A stretch of 64,000 nucleotides of DNA from Falsigemmobacter faecalis (GTDB lineage: Bacteria; Pseudomonadota; Alphaproteobacteria; Rhodobacterales; Rhodobacteraceae). The translations under genes and the position numbers were made by a program. Positions 27,253 through 35,908 of this stretch are shown piece by piece; within the stretch, counting starts at the first letter, position 1, and each line of letters starts with the position of its first letter. The stretch is from contig NZ_RRAZ01000010.1 of assembly GCF_003863335.1 (NCBI RefSeq), positions 62,001 through 126,000 of the forward strand, given 5' to 3'. Below the pieces are notes generated by a model. The model had not been told where the DNA came from, ran no database searches, and was given only the letters and a program-made list of their open reading frames with translations.

Positions 27253-27572
27253 GGCTCTTTCTCCCCGAGTCGTTCTGCTGACTGTCGGTTTCGATGTAAC
27301 CCCCTCGCTCCCCGAAGGAGCAAGCGCGAAATCATACATAGCCGTGAGGACCAGGCTTCGGTCTGTGGCGTCCTCCCTGCCTCCCTGCCCCCGCCGACAC
27401 AATATCGGGGAAACGGCCGCCCGGCTGGGGCGTTATCTGACCAATGAACTGCCCCGACACCGTTTTGGCACCGCTTTGCGGCCCCCTGATCCGGCGGCGC
27501 TCTGTTACAGCGCGTCACGCCTTCGCGAAGGGGGATGGCTGCCGCCGCAACTGCCCTTATATTGAGGCTATG
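27253..27572. other. 320-bp divergent region between the CDF gene and lolA
   Basis: It must hold promoters for both genes, but I see no convincing operator (no Zur-like palindrome), RNA gene or repeat. Confidence 0.4.
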
Positions 27573-28193
27573 ATGCGTATTGCCCCCCTTCTCGCCCCGA
27601 TCGCCGCTCTGATGATGGCTCTGCCGGCTCAGGCCGAAAAGCTGCCGCTGACGGAGTTGTCGCGCTATCTCAACAGCCTGACCACCGCCCAGGCGGAGTT
27701 CACGCAGGTCAATGCCGATGGCACCATTGCCACCGGCATCATTAAGATCTCGCGTCCCGGCAAAGTGCGCTTTGAATATGCGCCGCCCGATAAGTCCCTG
27801 GTGCTGGCGGACGGCCAGCAGGTGGCGATTTATGATCCCAAATCGAACCAGCCGCCGGAGGTTTACCCCCTTAACCGCACGCCGCTGAGTGTGATTCTGG
27901 CGCCGAATGTGAACCTTAGCCAGGCGAAGATGGTTGTGGCACACCGCGAGGATGGCCCGACGACCAAGGTGACCGCCCAGGACCCGCAGCACCCGGAATA
28001 CGGCAAGATCGAGATGGTCTTCACCGCCAATCCGACTGAGTTGCGTCAATGGGTGATCACCGATGACAGCGGCTCGCAGACCACGATGATCCTTGGCGAG
28101 TTGAACAAAGGCCTTCGCCTTTCGGCACGTCAGTTCGACATCAATGAGGCAACCGACCGCCGCACCAACCCGGCTGGTGCCGCCAACCGCTGA
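27573..28193 (+). CDS. lolA: Outer-membrane lipoprotein carrier protein LolA
   Basis: 206 aa. A signal peptide (MRIAPLLAPIAALMMALPAQA) precedes a mature LolA domain: LNSLTTAQAEFTQVNADGTIATGIIKISRPGKVRFEYAPPDKSLVLADGQ shows the usual F-x-Q and RPGKxRFEY features. LolA moves lipoproteins across the periplasm from LolCDE to the outer membrane. Of two adjacent ATGs (27570, 27573), the second has the better spacing from GAGG. A strong terminator follows. Confidence 0.92.
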   Translation: MRIAPLLAPIAALMMALPAQAEKLPLTELSRYLNSLTTAQAEFTQVNADGTIATGIIKISRPGKVRFEYAPPDKSLVLADGQQVAIYDPKSNQPPEVYPLNRTPLSVILAPNVNLSQAKMVVAHREDGPTTKVTAQDPQHPEYGKIEMVFTANPTELRQWVITDDSGSQTTMILGELNKGLRLSARQFDINEATDRRTNPAGAANR

Positions 28194-28215
28194 GCGGTCA
28201 CGCCCCCTTCTTTTG

Positions 28216-28242
28216 CCGCCCCCTGCCAAGGGGGCGGTTTTT
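28216..28242 (+). terminator. Intrinsic terminator after lolA
   Basis: CCGCCCCC (28216-28223) and GGGGGCGG (28230-28237), six-base loop, then TTTTT. Confidence 0.9.
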
Positions 28243-28278
28243 CATACCGCGGCTTCGGATCTTCAAAGCGCAGAGCAC

Positions 28279-28310
28279 AACGCCGCCCACCTGGCAAAGG
28301 GGGCGGCGTT
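28279..28310 (-). terminator. Hairpin at the end of the lytic transglycosylase gene
   Basis: AACGCCGCCC (28279-28288) and GGGCGGCGTT (28301-28310) form a perfect 10-bp stem 20 bp past the stop of the minus-strand gene. The T run is only two bases, so termination may be weak. Confidence 0.5.
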
Positions 28311-28329
28311 ATGCTGTAAATTCACCGGC

Positions 28330-28911
28330 TCAGCGGCAGGACTGCAACTGGGTGCGGTAGCGCTCGGCCCGTGCCTCAACCCGGCCCGCCACGCCCAGAA
28401 GCCAGGGCTTGGCGTTATAGCTGCCGCGGGCATAGCCGCTGCGGCCCTCGTGATAGGCGAGATACTGGTTGCGGGCGTCATGTTTCGAAAGGCCCAGCCG
28501 CTCCTGGGATTTCTGGAAATACCAGCCCATGAAATCGGTCGCATCATGGATGCGGTCGCGCTTGGCACTGTTGCGACCCTCTTCACGCTGATACTCAAGC
28601 CAGGTGTCATCCAGCGCCTGACTGTAGCCATAGGCCGAACTTTGCCGGCCCATGGGGATCACGCCCAGCGTATAGCGGAAGGGCGTTTTGGCATTGCCCA
28701 CAAAGCGCGATTCCTGATGGATGACGGCCATCTGCACATGCAGCGGCACCCCCCAGCGGCGTTCAGCCGCCTTCATGGCGCGGGCATATTTCGGCCGTTC
28801 CTGCATCAGCGCGCAGGCATTGTCGAGATTTCTCGGCGCAGAGAAGTTGCCGCCGCCACAGGAGGCAAGCAGCAGCAAAAGCGCCACCAGTCCGGGAATT
28901 CTGCTCTTCAT
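28330..28911 (-). CDS. Lytic transglycosylase-like lipoprotein (SLT domain)
   Basis: 193 aa. The signal sequence ends in a lipobox (LLLLLASC), so the protein is lipid-anchored. An SLT domain follows: AERRWGVPLHVQMAVIHQESRF carries the catalytic glutamate (Q-E-S) and SSAYGYSQALDDTWLEYQ the AYGYxQ motif. Such enzymes cut peptidoglycan glycan strands. The ATG at 28911 starts the signal peptide directly. A second, unrelated-looking SLT lipoprotein lies at 35210-35671. Confidence 0.87.
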   Translation of the reverse strand: MKSRIPGLVALLLLLASCGGGNFSAPRNLDNACALMQERPKYARAMKAAERRWGVPLHVQMAVIHQESRFVGNAKTPFRYTLGVIPMGRQSSAYGYSQALDDTWLEYQREEGRNSAKRDRIHDATDFMGWYFQKSQERLGLSKHDARNQYLAYHEGRSGYARGSYNAKPWLLGVAGRVEARAERYRTQLQSCR

Positions 28912-29100
28912 GGTCTGCCTGTCGTTTTTTTCCACCATAGCCTGGATGAGGCAGCCTGAAAATCCTCAGCCGGTAAGAATGCCGTGTAGGCCAGACGACC
29001 TGCGGATTGCTGCGCAACAATCCGTTTCGCAGCCAGGGCGTGGCTGTCCTGGACAAGGCCCCGGCGGTCACGTAAAAGAAGGCGGACGGAGGGTCTTTCG

Positions 29101-29427
29101 ATGCTGAAATCGCAGGCCAAATATCATCTCGGGCAGGTGGTACGCCACCGCAAGCATCCCTTTCGCGGGGTGGTTTTCGATGTGGACCCGAAATTCGCCA
29201 ATACCGAAGAATGGTATTCCGCGATTCCCGAAGAAGCGCGCCCGCGCCGCGATCAGCCGTTTTACCATCTGCTCGCCGAGAACGACCAAAGCTATTACGT
29301 GGCCTATGTCTCTGAGCAGAACCTGCTGCCGGATGACACCGGAGAGCCGGTGGATCACCCTGATCTTGGTGATCTTTTTGGTGATTTTCAGGGCGGACGC
29401 TATGATCTGCAGTTTCAGATGAACTGA
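29101..29427 (+). CDS. hspQ: Heat shock protein HspQ
   Basis: 108 aa. The YccV/HspQ domain is clear: AKYHLGQVVRHRKHPFRGVVFDVDPKFANTEEWY and QPFYHLLAENDQSYYVAYVSEQNLLPDDTGEPVDHPD. In enterobacteria HspQ binds hemimethylated oriC and acts as a Lon specificity factor. Divergent from the lytic transglycosylase gene and 51 bp before the DUF599 gene. Confidence 0.93.
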   Translation: MLKSQAKYHLGQVVRHRKHPFRGVVFDVDPKFANTEEWYSAIPEEARPRRDQPFYHLLAENDQSYYVAYVSEQNLLPDDTGEPVDHPDLGDLFGDFQGGRYDLQFQMN

Positions 29428-29478
29428 GCTGCGGGTCAGCCTCTTGTTGTCCCCCCGCGGGCGGGCCATTCTGGTGCC

Positions 29479-30228
29479 ATGACCCTGACTTCTCTTCTCA
29501 GCCAGTTCACCCCGGCCGACGCTGCGGCGCTGGCCTTTCTCTTCATCGGCTGGACGGCGCTGGTGCGCTATATTGAGCATCCGCCGAAGCATAATCCTTC
29601 GGTGACCGTGCTGATGTCGCGCATAAGGCGCGACTGGATGAAGGCCATGGTCACCCGACAGCCGCGCATCGTTGATTCGAATGTGATCGACAGCCTGCGT
29701 CAGTCCACCTCTTTCTTTGCCTCAACCTCGATGATCGCGATTGGCGGCGGCATTGCGCTGCTGGGCGATGCGGAACGGCTGGCGGGCTTTGCCAATGATC
29801 TGACGCTGGAGACCAGCCGTTCGGTCATTGAAGCGAAACTGGTGCTGGTGATCCTGCTGGTCGCCAATGCCTTTTTGAAATTCGTCTGGGCGAACCGGGT
29901 CTTTGGCTATTGCTCGATCATGATCGCTTCGGTGCCGAATGATCCTGAAACGCCAGGAGCTTACCGGCGTGCGATGCAGGCGGCGGAGATCAATATCACT
30001 GCGGCGCGCTCCTTCAACCGCGGGCTGCAGTCGGTCTATTTCGCCATCGCGGCGCTGGCCTGGCTGGCGGGGGCTGCGGCGCTGGCCCTGGCGGTGGTGG
30101 TGACTTTGGCGATGATGTGGCGGCGGGAATTTGCCTCGGCCTCGCGCCGGGCGATCTGGGTGGCGGTGCGCGAAGCGCCCCGCGAGAAAGAGGAAGCGGG
30201 GGCTGCCGCCCCCGCACCCCGGCTTTAA
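29479..30228 (+). CDS. DUF599 family membrane protein
   Basis: 249 aa with about four membrane segments and the DUF599 signature: YIEHPPKHNPSVTVLMSRIRRDWMKAMVTRQPRIVDSNVID, then SFFASTSMIAIGGGIALLG and FVWANRVFGYCSIMIASVPN. Function unknown. The last eleven or so residues (EAGAAAPAPRL) are encoded by a G/C palindromic repeat, and the stop codon is inside the terminator stem, so the tail may have been added by repeat insertion. Confidence 0.85.
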   Translation: MTLTSLLSQFTPADAAALAFLFIGWTALVRYIEHPPKHNPSVTVLMSRIRRDWMKAMVTRQPRIVDSNVIDSLRQSTSFFASTSMIAIGGGIALLGDAERLAGFANDLTLETSRSVIEAKLVLVILLVANAFLKFVWANRVFGYCSIMIASVPNDPETPGAYRRAMQAAEINITAARSFNRGLQSVYFAIAALAWLAGAAALALAVVVTLAMMWRREFASASRRAIWVAVREAPREKEEAGAAAPAPRL

Positions 30229-30249
30229 GGGGGCTCCCGCCCCCTTAAA
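30224..30249. terminator. Bidirectional terminator between DUF599 and aldehyde dehydrogenase genes
   Basis: TTTAAGGGGGC (30224-30234) and GCCCCCTTAAA (30239-30249) form a perfect 11-bp stem with loop TCCC. The DUF599 stop codon is within the first arm. Confidence 0.85.
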
Positions 30250-30258
30250 AATCCCGTT

Positions 30259-31698
30259 TCAGCCGTGGTGCGCGGCAACCGTCTTCAGGACGGAGAAGCC
30301 ATAAAGCGCTTCAAAGCCCTTTTCGCGGCCATGGCCGGATTTGCCGATGCCGCCGAAGGGCAGTTCCACCCCGCCTGCCGCGCCGTAATTGTTCAGGAAA
30401 ACCTGGCCCGCGCGCAGGCGTTTCGCCATCCGCATCTGGCGGCCGCCGTTTTCTGACCAGACGCCTGCGACCAGACCAAACTCGGTGCCATTGGCGATTT
30501 TCACGGCCTCCTCCTCATCGCTGAAGGGGATGACGACCTGAACGGGGCCGAAAATCTCTTCCTGCGCGAGGCGGTGATCGGGGTTGACCTGGGCGAGCAG
30601 CCGGGGAAGCACATAATGCCCGCCCTGAGGGGCGTCGGGGCTTAACACGCCCTGTCCGGCCAGGGTCAGATCTTTGCCAAGATCCAGCATGCTGTGGATC
30701 ATGCTGCATTGTTTCGCCGAGATCACCGGGCCGACATCCGGATCGCTCAAAGCCGCGCCGACGCGCAGCGCGCCATAGCGGGCGGCCATTCTGGTGACCA
30801 CCTCATCATAGCGCGCGCGGTGCACCAGGATGCGCGAGGAGGCCGAACAGGTCTGGCCCGCGTTCTGGATGCCCGCATTCACGAGGAAGGGCAGTGCCTT
30901 CTCAAGATCGGCGTCTTCAAAGACCAGCTGCGGGCTTTTGCCGCCAAGCTCCAGGGTGACGGGGATCACATGGCGCGCCGCCGCCGCCTGGATCAGTTGC
31001 CCCACCGACACCGAGCCGGTGAAGGAGATGTGGTGGATGCCGCGATGCCCTGAGAGCGCGGCCCCGGCGGTCTCACCCAGACCCGTGACGATATTCAGCG
31101 CCCCTGCGGGAAGCCCCGCCGCCATGGCGATGCGGCCAAAGGCCAGGGCCGTCAGGCTGGCTTCTTCCGCGGGTTTCAGCACCGTGGCATTTCCCATGGC
31201 CAGCGCCGCCCCGACCGAGCGGCCAAGGATCTGCATCGGGTAATTCCAGGGGATGATATGGCCGGTCACGCCATGCGGCTCACGCAGGGTATAGACGGTA
31301 TAGCCATCCAGAAAGGGGATCGTCTCGCCGTGGAATTTATCGCAGGCCCCGGCGTAGAATTCAAAATACCGCGCCATGGCGATGGCATCGGCGCGGGCCT
31401 GTTTCAGGGGTTTGCCGACGTCGCGGGCCTCAATGATGGCCAGCTCTTCGGTGTGTTCAAGGATTTTGCGGCTGATATTCATCAGCACGCGGCCACGCTC
31501 AAAGGCGGGCATACGGCCCCAGTCGCCCTGCAGCGCCGCCTCAGCTGCGGCCACGGCCTCATCGATGTCAGCCGCGCCGCCTGCGGCGATTTCGGACCAG
31601 ATCTCACCGGTGGAGGGGTCTTCGACGCCCAGCACCTCAGCGGTGCGGCGCCAGGTGCCGCCGATCAGAATTTCGCGCGGCTCATACCAAAGCGTCAT
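30259..31698 (-). CDS. Aldehyde dehydrogenase family protein
   Basis: 479 aa. NAD(P)-dependent oxidation of an aldehyde to an acid. The fold's motifs are complete: HIIPWNYPMQILGRSVGAALAMGN, FTGSVSVGQ, TLELGGKSPQLVFEDAD with the catalytic Glu, NAGQTCSASSRILV with the catalytic Cys, and QEEIFGPVQVVIPF. Resembles betaine/gamma-aminobutyraldehyde-type enzymes, but the substrate is not determined by these motifs. It is the last gene of the ABC transporter operon, overlapping the ATPase gene by 17 bp, so its substrate may come from what that transporter brings in. Confidence 0.9.
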   Translation of the reverse strand: MTLWYEPREILIGGTWRRTAEVLGVEDPSTGEIWSEIAAGGAADIDEAVAAAEAALQGDWGRMPAFERGRVLMNISRKILEHTEELAIIEARDVGKPLKQARADAIAMARYFEFYAGACDKFHGETIPFLDGYTVYTLREPHGVTGHIIPWNYPMQILGRSVGAALAMGNATVLKPAEEASLTALAFGRIAMAAGLPAGALNIVTGLGETAGAALSGHRGIHHISFTGSVSVGQLIQAAAARHVIPVTLELGGKSPQLVFEDADLEKALPFLVNAGIQNAGQTCSASSRILVHRARYDEVVTRMAARYGALRVGAALSDPDVGPVISAKQCSMIHSMLDLGKDLTLAGQGVLSPDAPQGGHYVLPRLLAQVNPDHRLAQEEIFGPVQVVIPFSDEEEAVKIANGTEFGLVAGVWSENGGRQMRMAKRLRAGQVFLNNYGAAGGVELPFGGIGKSGHGREKGFEALYGFSVLKTVAAHHG

Positions 31699-33283
31699 TT
31701 GAAACAGTCCAGTCAGACGGGATCACCGGCGTCGCAGCGATCAGTTGGCGGGTATAGGAATGGCGCGGGGCAGAAAACACCGCCCCCGTCAGGCCCTGTT
31801 CAACAATTTCACCGGATTTCATCACCAGAACCCGGTCCGTAATGGCACGCACCACATGCAGATCGTGGCTGATAAAGAGATAAGACAGCCCCAGACGCCC
31901 CTGCAGATCGGCCAGCAGATCAAGGATCTGCGCCCGCACCCGCACATCCAGCGCCGAGACCGCCTCATCGAGGATGATAAGCTCCGGCCGCACGATCAGC
32001 GCCCGGGCAATGGCGATCCGCTGGCGCTGCCCCCCCGAGAATTCGTGGATGTATTTCTCAGCATCTGAGGGTTTAAGCCCCACTTCCGTCAGCGCCGCCG
32101 CCACGCGGTCGCGCTGCCCGGCCGGAGGGATCGGGGCGAGGTGGAAGGGCTCTGCCACCAGGCGGCCCACTTTGTGGCGCGGGTTAAAGCTGCCGTAGGG
32201 GTCCTGGAAAACCACCTGCATCCGGGCGCGCTGCGCAGGGGGGACGGCCCCGGCGCGGATCTTTTCACCGCAAAGCGTGATGCTGCCGCCCTGAATCGGC
32301 TCCAGCCCCAGGATCGCGCGGGTGAGGGTGGATTTCCCGCAGCCCGATTCCCCCACCAGGCCAAGGCTTTCGCCCCGGTGCAGGGTGAAGCTGACGCCTT
32401 TGACGGCCTCCAGCCGGGGTTGGGGGCCGAAAAAGCCCGCCCTCGGCAGGGCATAGCTGCGCCGCACGCCATCCACGCTCAATAAAGGCTCAGTCCCGGC
32501 GGTGGCGGCGCGGTCGGGCTGATGGGCAGAGGCCGCGAAAAGGCGGCGGGTGTAGTCATGCGCGCGGGTGCGGAACAAAGCCTCGGTCGGTCCCTGCTCG
32601 ACGATGCGGCCCTGCTGCATGACGGCGACTTCATCAGCCACGCCCGCCACCACCGCCAGATCATGGGTGATGAGCAAAAGCCCCATGCCCTCTTCCGCGA
32701 CCAGATCTTTCAACAGATCCAGGATCTGCGCCTGGGTCGTCACATCCAGCGCCGTCGTCGGCTCATCGGCGATCAAAAGCTTCGGGCGCAAAGCAATGGC
32801 CATGGCAATGCAGACCCGCTGGCGCTGCCCGCCGGACAACTCATGCGGAAAGCGCGACAGCGGAAAGCGATCCTCGGTCAGCCCCACACGGTTCAGCTTG
32901 TCGCGCGCGATCCGCAGCGCTTCCGCCCGGGTTGCCGCGCCATGGATCACCAGGGTCTCCGCCACCTGATCGCCGATGCTTTGCACCGGGTTCAGCGCGG
33001 TCATCGGCTCCTGGAAGATCATGCCGATCTCGCGGCCGCGCACATGGCACATCTGCGATTCTGTCAGCGCCAGCAGATCATGCCCCTGCAGCTTTGCAGC
33101 CCCCGAGACCTTCGCCCCTTCAGGCAGCAACCCCATGACCGAAAAAGAGGTCAGCGATTTGCCCGAGCCGCTTTCGCCGACCAGACCAAAGACCTCGCCC
33201 GCCTTCATGGTGAAGGAGACATTCTCAAGGATCGGCGTCCCATGGATCGAGAGCGACAGATTTTCGACCGACAACAGGCTCAT
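31682..33283 (-). CDS. Peptide/nickel-type ABC transporter, fused double ATP-binding protein
   Basis: 533 aa: two full ABC ATPase domains in one chain, as in DppD-DppF fusions and YejF. First domain: Walker A GLVGESGSGKSLTS, signature LSGGQRQRVCIAMA, Walker B LLIADEPTTALD. Second domain: GLVGESGCGKSTLTRAI, FSGGQRQRIAIARAL, LIILDEAVSALD; the Walker B aspartate-glutamate pair is kept in both. It drives the two permeases encoded just upstream, with which it overlaps by 4 bp. Confidence 0.93.
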   Translation of the reverse strand: MSLLSVENLSLSIHGTPILENVSFTMKAGEVFGLVGESGSGKSLTSFSVMGLLPEGAKVSGAAKLQGHDLLALTESQMCHVRGREIGMIFQEPMTALNPVQSIGDQVAETLVIHGAATRAEALRIARDKLNRVGLTEDRFPLSRFPHELSGGQRQRVCIAMAIALRPKLLIADEPTTALDVTTQAQILDLLKDLVAEEGMGLLLITHDLAVVAGVADEVAVMQQGRIVEQGPTEALFRTRAHDYTRRLFAASAHQPDRAATAGTEPLLSVDGVRRSYALPRAGFFGPQPRLEAVKGVSFTLHRGESLGLVGESGCGKSTLTRAILGLEPIQGGSITLCGEKIRAGAVPPAQRARMQVVFQDPYGSFNPRHKVGRLVAEPFHLAPIPPAGQRDRVAAALTEVGLKPSDAEKYIHEFSGGQRQRIAIARALIVRPELIILDEAVSALDVRVRAQILDLLADLQGRLGLSYLFISHDLHVVRAITDRVLVMKSGEIVEQGLTGAVFSAPRHSYTRQLIAATPVIPSDWTVSNDALV

Positions 33284-34101
33284 CTTGCGCGCCTCAACCG
33301 CGGATCCAGGAGATCGCGCAGCCCGTCTCCCATCAGGTTCAGCCCCAGCACCGTCAGAACGATCGCCAGACCCGGCAGGATCGCCAGATGCGGAGCCATG
33401 GAAATCATCGTCTGGCTTTCCGCCAGCATCCGCCCCCAGGAGGGGATCGGCGGCTGGGCGCCCAGACCCACGTAGGACAGCCCGGCCTCGGCCAGAATGC
33501 CCAGCGAGAACTGAATGGTGCCCTGCACGATCAGCAGATTGGCGATATTGGGCAGGATATGCTCAGCCGAGATGCGGGCCTGACCCTTGCCGGCCACTTC
33601 CGCCGCGCGGATATAATCCAGCGTCCAGAGCGAGAGTGCCCCGCCGCGCGTCACCCGCGCAAAGACCGGAATATTGAAGATCCCGATGGCGATGATTGCA
33701 TTGGTGGCCGAGGGGCCAAAGACGGCCGTGATCAGAATGGCAATGACCAGCGAGGGGAAGGCAAAGACCAGATCATTGCCGCGCATGACCAGCTCATCCA
33801 CCAGCCCGCCGCGCCGCGCCGCCGCCAGCAGGCCCAGTGGCACGCCAAAGGCGATGCCAATGCCCACGGCCAGGATCGCCACCGCGATAGAGGTGCGCGC
33901 CCCCACCATCAGCATCGACAGGATATCGCGGCCAAAGTGATCGGTCCCCAGCAGGAACCCTGGCGTGCCGACCGGCTTCATCTTATTGGCAATCGCCAGC
34001 TGCTCGACCGGCACCGGCACCCAGACCAGCGAAATCAGCGCCGCCAGCGCGAAAAGCCCCGCCAGCGCGGCCCCGAGATAAAGGCTCCAGCGGGTCCTCA
34101 T
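33280..34101 (-). CDS. Peptide/nickel-type ABC transporter permease (DppC-like)
   Basis: 273 aa. About six membrane segments, the DppC N-terminus with GTDHFGRDILSMLMVGARTS, and the EAA loop AAEVAGKGQARISAEHILPNIANLLIVQ that contacts the ATPase. Starts within the stop of the DppB-like gene (ATGA) and ends in the same way on the ATPase gene. Confidence 0.93.
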   Translation of the reverse strand: MRTRWSLYLGAALAGLFALAALISLVWVPVPVEQLAIANKMKPVGTPGFLLGTDHFGRDILSMLMVGARTSIAVAILAVGIGIAFGVPLGLLAAARRGGLVDELVMRGNDLVFAFPSLVIAILITAVFGPSATNAIIAIGIFNIPVFARVTRGGALSLWTLDYIRAAEVAGKGQARISAEHILPNIANLLIVQGTIQFSLGILAEAGLSYVGLGAQPPIPSWGRMLAESQTMISMAPHLAILPGLAIVLTVLGLNLMGDGLRDLLDPRLRRAR

Positions 34102-35045
34102 GCGCGCCTCCGCAACCGCGGGTCGACCAGGGCATAGGCCAGATCCACCAGAAAATTCACCAGGATCACCGCGCCGACCAGCAGCATCACCACAGATTTC
34201 ACCACGATCAGATCGCGCTGCGTGATGCCCTGAAAGATCAGACGGCCAAGCCCCGGCAGGAAAAAGACATTCTCAATGATGATCGCGCCCGCCAGCAGAA
34301 AGCTGAACTGCAGCCCCAGAATGGTCAGCACCGGGATCAGCGCATTGCGAAAAGCATGGCGCAGCACGGCCTGGGTGCGGTTCAGCCCCTTGGCCCGCGC
34401 CGTGCGCACATAATCCTGGGTCAGCGTCTCAAGCACTGAGGACCGCATCACCCGCGCAAGGATCGAGGCCTGGGGCAGCGCCAGCGCCACCGCCGGAAGC
34501 GTCAGGGCTTTGACATTGACCCAGATCCCCTTCTCCCACCCCGGAAAGCCGCCCGAAGGCAGCCAGCGCAGATTGACCGCGAAAATCAGCACAAGGATCA
34601 TCGCAAACCAGAAATTCGGCACCGCCACGCCCAGCTGCGTAGTGCCCATGACCGCCAGATCCGTGGCTTTGCCCTGCCGCGCCGCCGCCAGCAGCCCCAC
34701 CGGCAGCGCAATGGCCGTCGAAAGCACCAGCGCATAAAGCGTCAGCGGCACCGAGACTTCCATCCGCGCGGCAATCAGCTCTGAGACCGGGGTGCGATAG
34801 GTATAAGAGGTGCCAAAATCGCCCTGCAGCATGCCCGTCACCCAGACCAGATAGCGCGACAGCAGCGAGCCGTTCAGCCCAAGCTGCTCGCGCAGAGCCG
34901 CAAGCGTATCGGGAGCGGCATTCATCCCCAGCATGAAACTTGCCGCATCGCCCGGAATGATTTCGAGCACGGCAAAAATCACGAGACTCGCCACTACGAG
35001 GCTCAGGATCAGTGAGACAAGCCGCGAAGCCGCATAGCGTAGCAT
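34098..35045 (-). CDS. Peptide/nickel-type ABC transporter permease (DppB-like)
   Basis: 315 aa. MLRYAASRLVSLILSLVVASLVIFAVLEIIPGDAA is the classic DppB start, and the EAA loop is RTARAKGLNRTQAVLRHAFRNALIPV. First gene of the four-gene operon (DppB-DppC-DppDF-aldehyde dehydrogenase). No substrate-binding protein gene is next to it; the upstream neighbour is a divergent lytic transglycosylase. Confidence 0.93.
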   Translation of the reverse strand: MLRYAASRLVSLILSLVVASLVIFAVLEIIPGDAASFMLGMNAAPDTLAALREQLGLNGSLLSRYLVWVTGMLQGDFGTSYTYRTPVSELIAARMEVSVPLTLYALVLSTAIALPVGLLAAARQGKATDLAVMGTTQLGVAVPNFWFAMILVLIFAVNLRWLPSGGFPGWEKGIWVNVKALTLPAVALALPQASILARVMRSSVLETLTQDYVRTARAKGLNRTQAVLRHAFRNALIPVLTILGLQFSFLLAGAIIIENVFFLPGLGRLIFQGITQRDLIVVKSVVMLLVGAVILVNFLVDLAYALVDPRLRRRA

Positions 35046-35209
35046 GAATTCCCCTTCGTTCCCGCCCAGGCTAGCGAGACAGAGATTGCGGGTCCAGCAG
35101 AATGAGCATGGCTCTGCCGATGAAAACGCCGATGCGGCTTTGAAGAAAATTCCATCTTGCCCTGTGCTTCCGGCGCGCTATTGCGGGGAGGATCAACAGG
35201 AGATGCCCC

Positions 35210-35671
35210 ATGCCTTCGCTTTCGCGCCGTATGCTGATTGCCGGTCTGCTGACCTCGGGGCTGACGGCCTGCGGGGGGGGCCGCCGCGATGAGACCCGCG
35301 ATTACGGCACCGGCCCGAGCCCTGAGATCAACCGCCTGATCCATCACTACGCCGATCATTACGATGTGCCGCGCGGCCTGGTGCACCGCGTCGTGCAGCG
35401 GGAGAGCAAATATAACCCCCGCGCCCGCAACGGCGGCTATTACGGGCTGATGCAGATCATGCCGCAGACCGCCCGCACCATGGGCTATCGCGGCAGCCCT
35501 GAGGAGCTGCTGAACCCCGACACCAACCTGCGCTATGCGGTGAAATATCTGCGCGGGGCCTGGATGGTGGCGGATGGCAGCCACGACCGCGCCGTCTCCT
35601 GGTATGCGCGGGGCTATTATTATGAGGCCAAGCGCCGGGGCCTGCTGCGCGAAACCGGCCTGCGGGCCTGA
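35210..35671 (+). CDS. Lytic transglycosylase domain lipoprotein
   Basis: 153 aa. The signal sequence ends in the lipobox LLTSGLTAC. The SLT domain is complete though short: YDVPRGLVHRVVQRESKYNPRA with the catalytic Glu, GYYGLMQIMPQTARTMGYRG, NPDTNLRYAVKYLRGAW, and AVSWYARGYY. AGGAG lies seven bases before the ATG. A pentanucleotide repeat begins 16 bp after the stop. Confidence 0.9.
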   Translation: MPSLSRRMLIAGLLTSGLTACGGGRRDETRDYGTGPSPEINRLIHHYADHYDVPRGLVHRVVQRESKYNPRARNGGYYGLMQIMPQTARTMGYRGSPEELLNPDTNLRYAVKYLRGAWMVADGSHDRAVSWYARGYYYEAKRRGLLRETGLRA

Positions 35672-35686
35672 AACCGCCAGCCGCAT

Positions 35687-35748
35687 CGCACCGCACCGCA
35701 CCGCACCGCACCGCACCGCACCGCACCGCACCGCACCGCACCGCACCG
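35687..35748 (+). repeat. (CGCAC)12 pentanucleotide tandem repeat
   Basis: About 12.4 perfect copies of CGCAC over 62 bp, starting 16 bp after the lytic transglycosylase stop and ending 160 bp before the exosortase gene. No interruptions are seen, which suggests recent or ongoing slippage. Confidence 0.97.
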
Positions 35749-35908
35749 AAGATCTGCAGGGCGGGGCCGGAAAACCATATCCGAAACACTTTCGCCTTAT
35801 TCTCACTCTACTCTGTGACGCAGGCCCGTGTCAGGCTGCGGCGGATCCGCGTCCGGGCAGCCCTTCCCCGCGCGGCAGAGTTTTTTCAGTGTAGCCGGAG
35901 ATGCCTTT

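Noticed and set aside
35574-35894. Frame encoding HRTAP repeats over the CGCAC tract
   Set aside because: The periodic peptide is just the 5-bp repeat read in three phases; there is no ribosome site, and it begins inside the transglycosylase gene.
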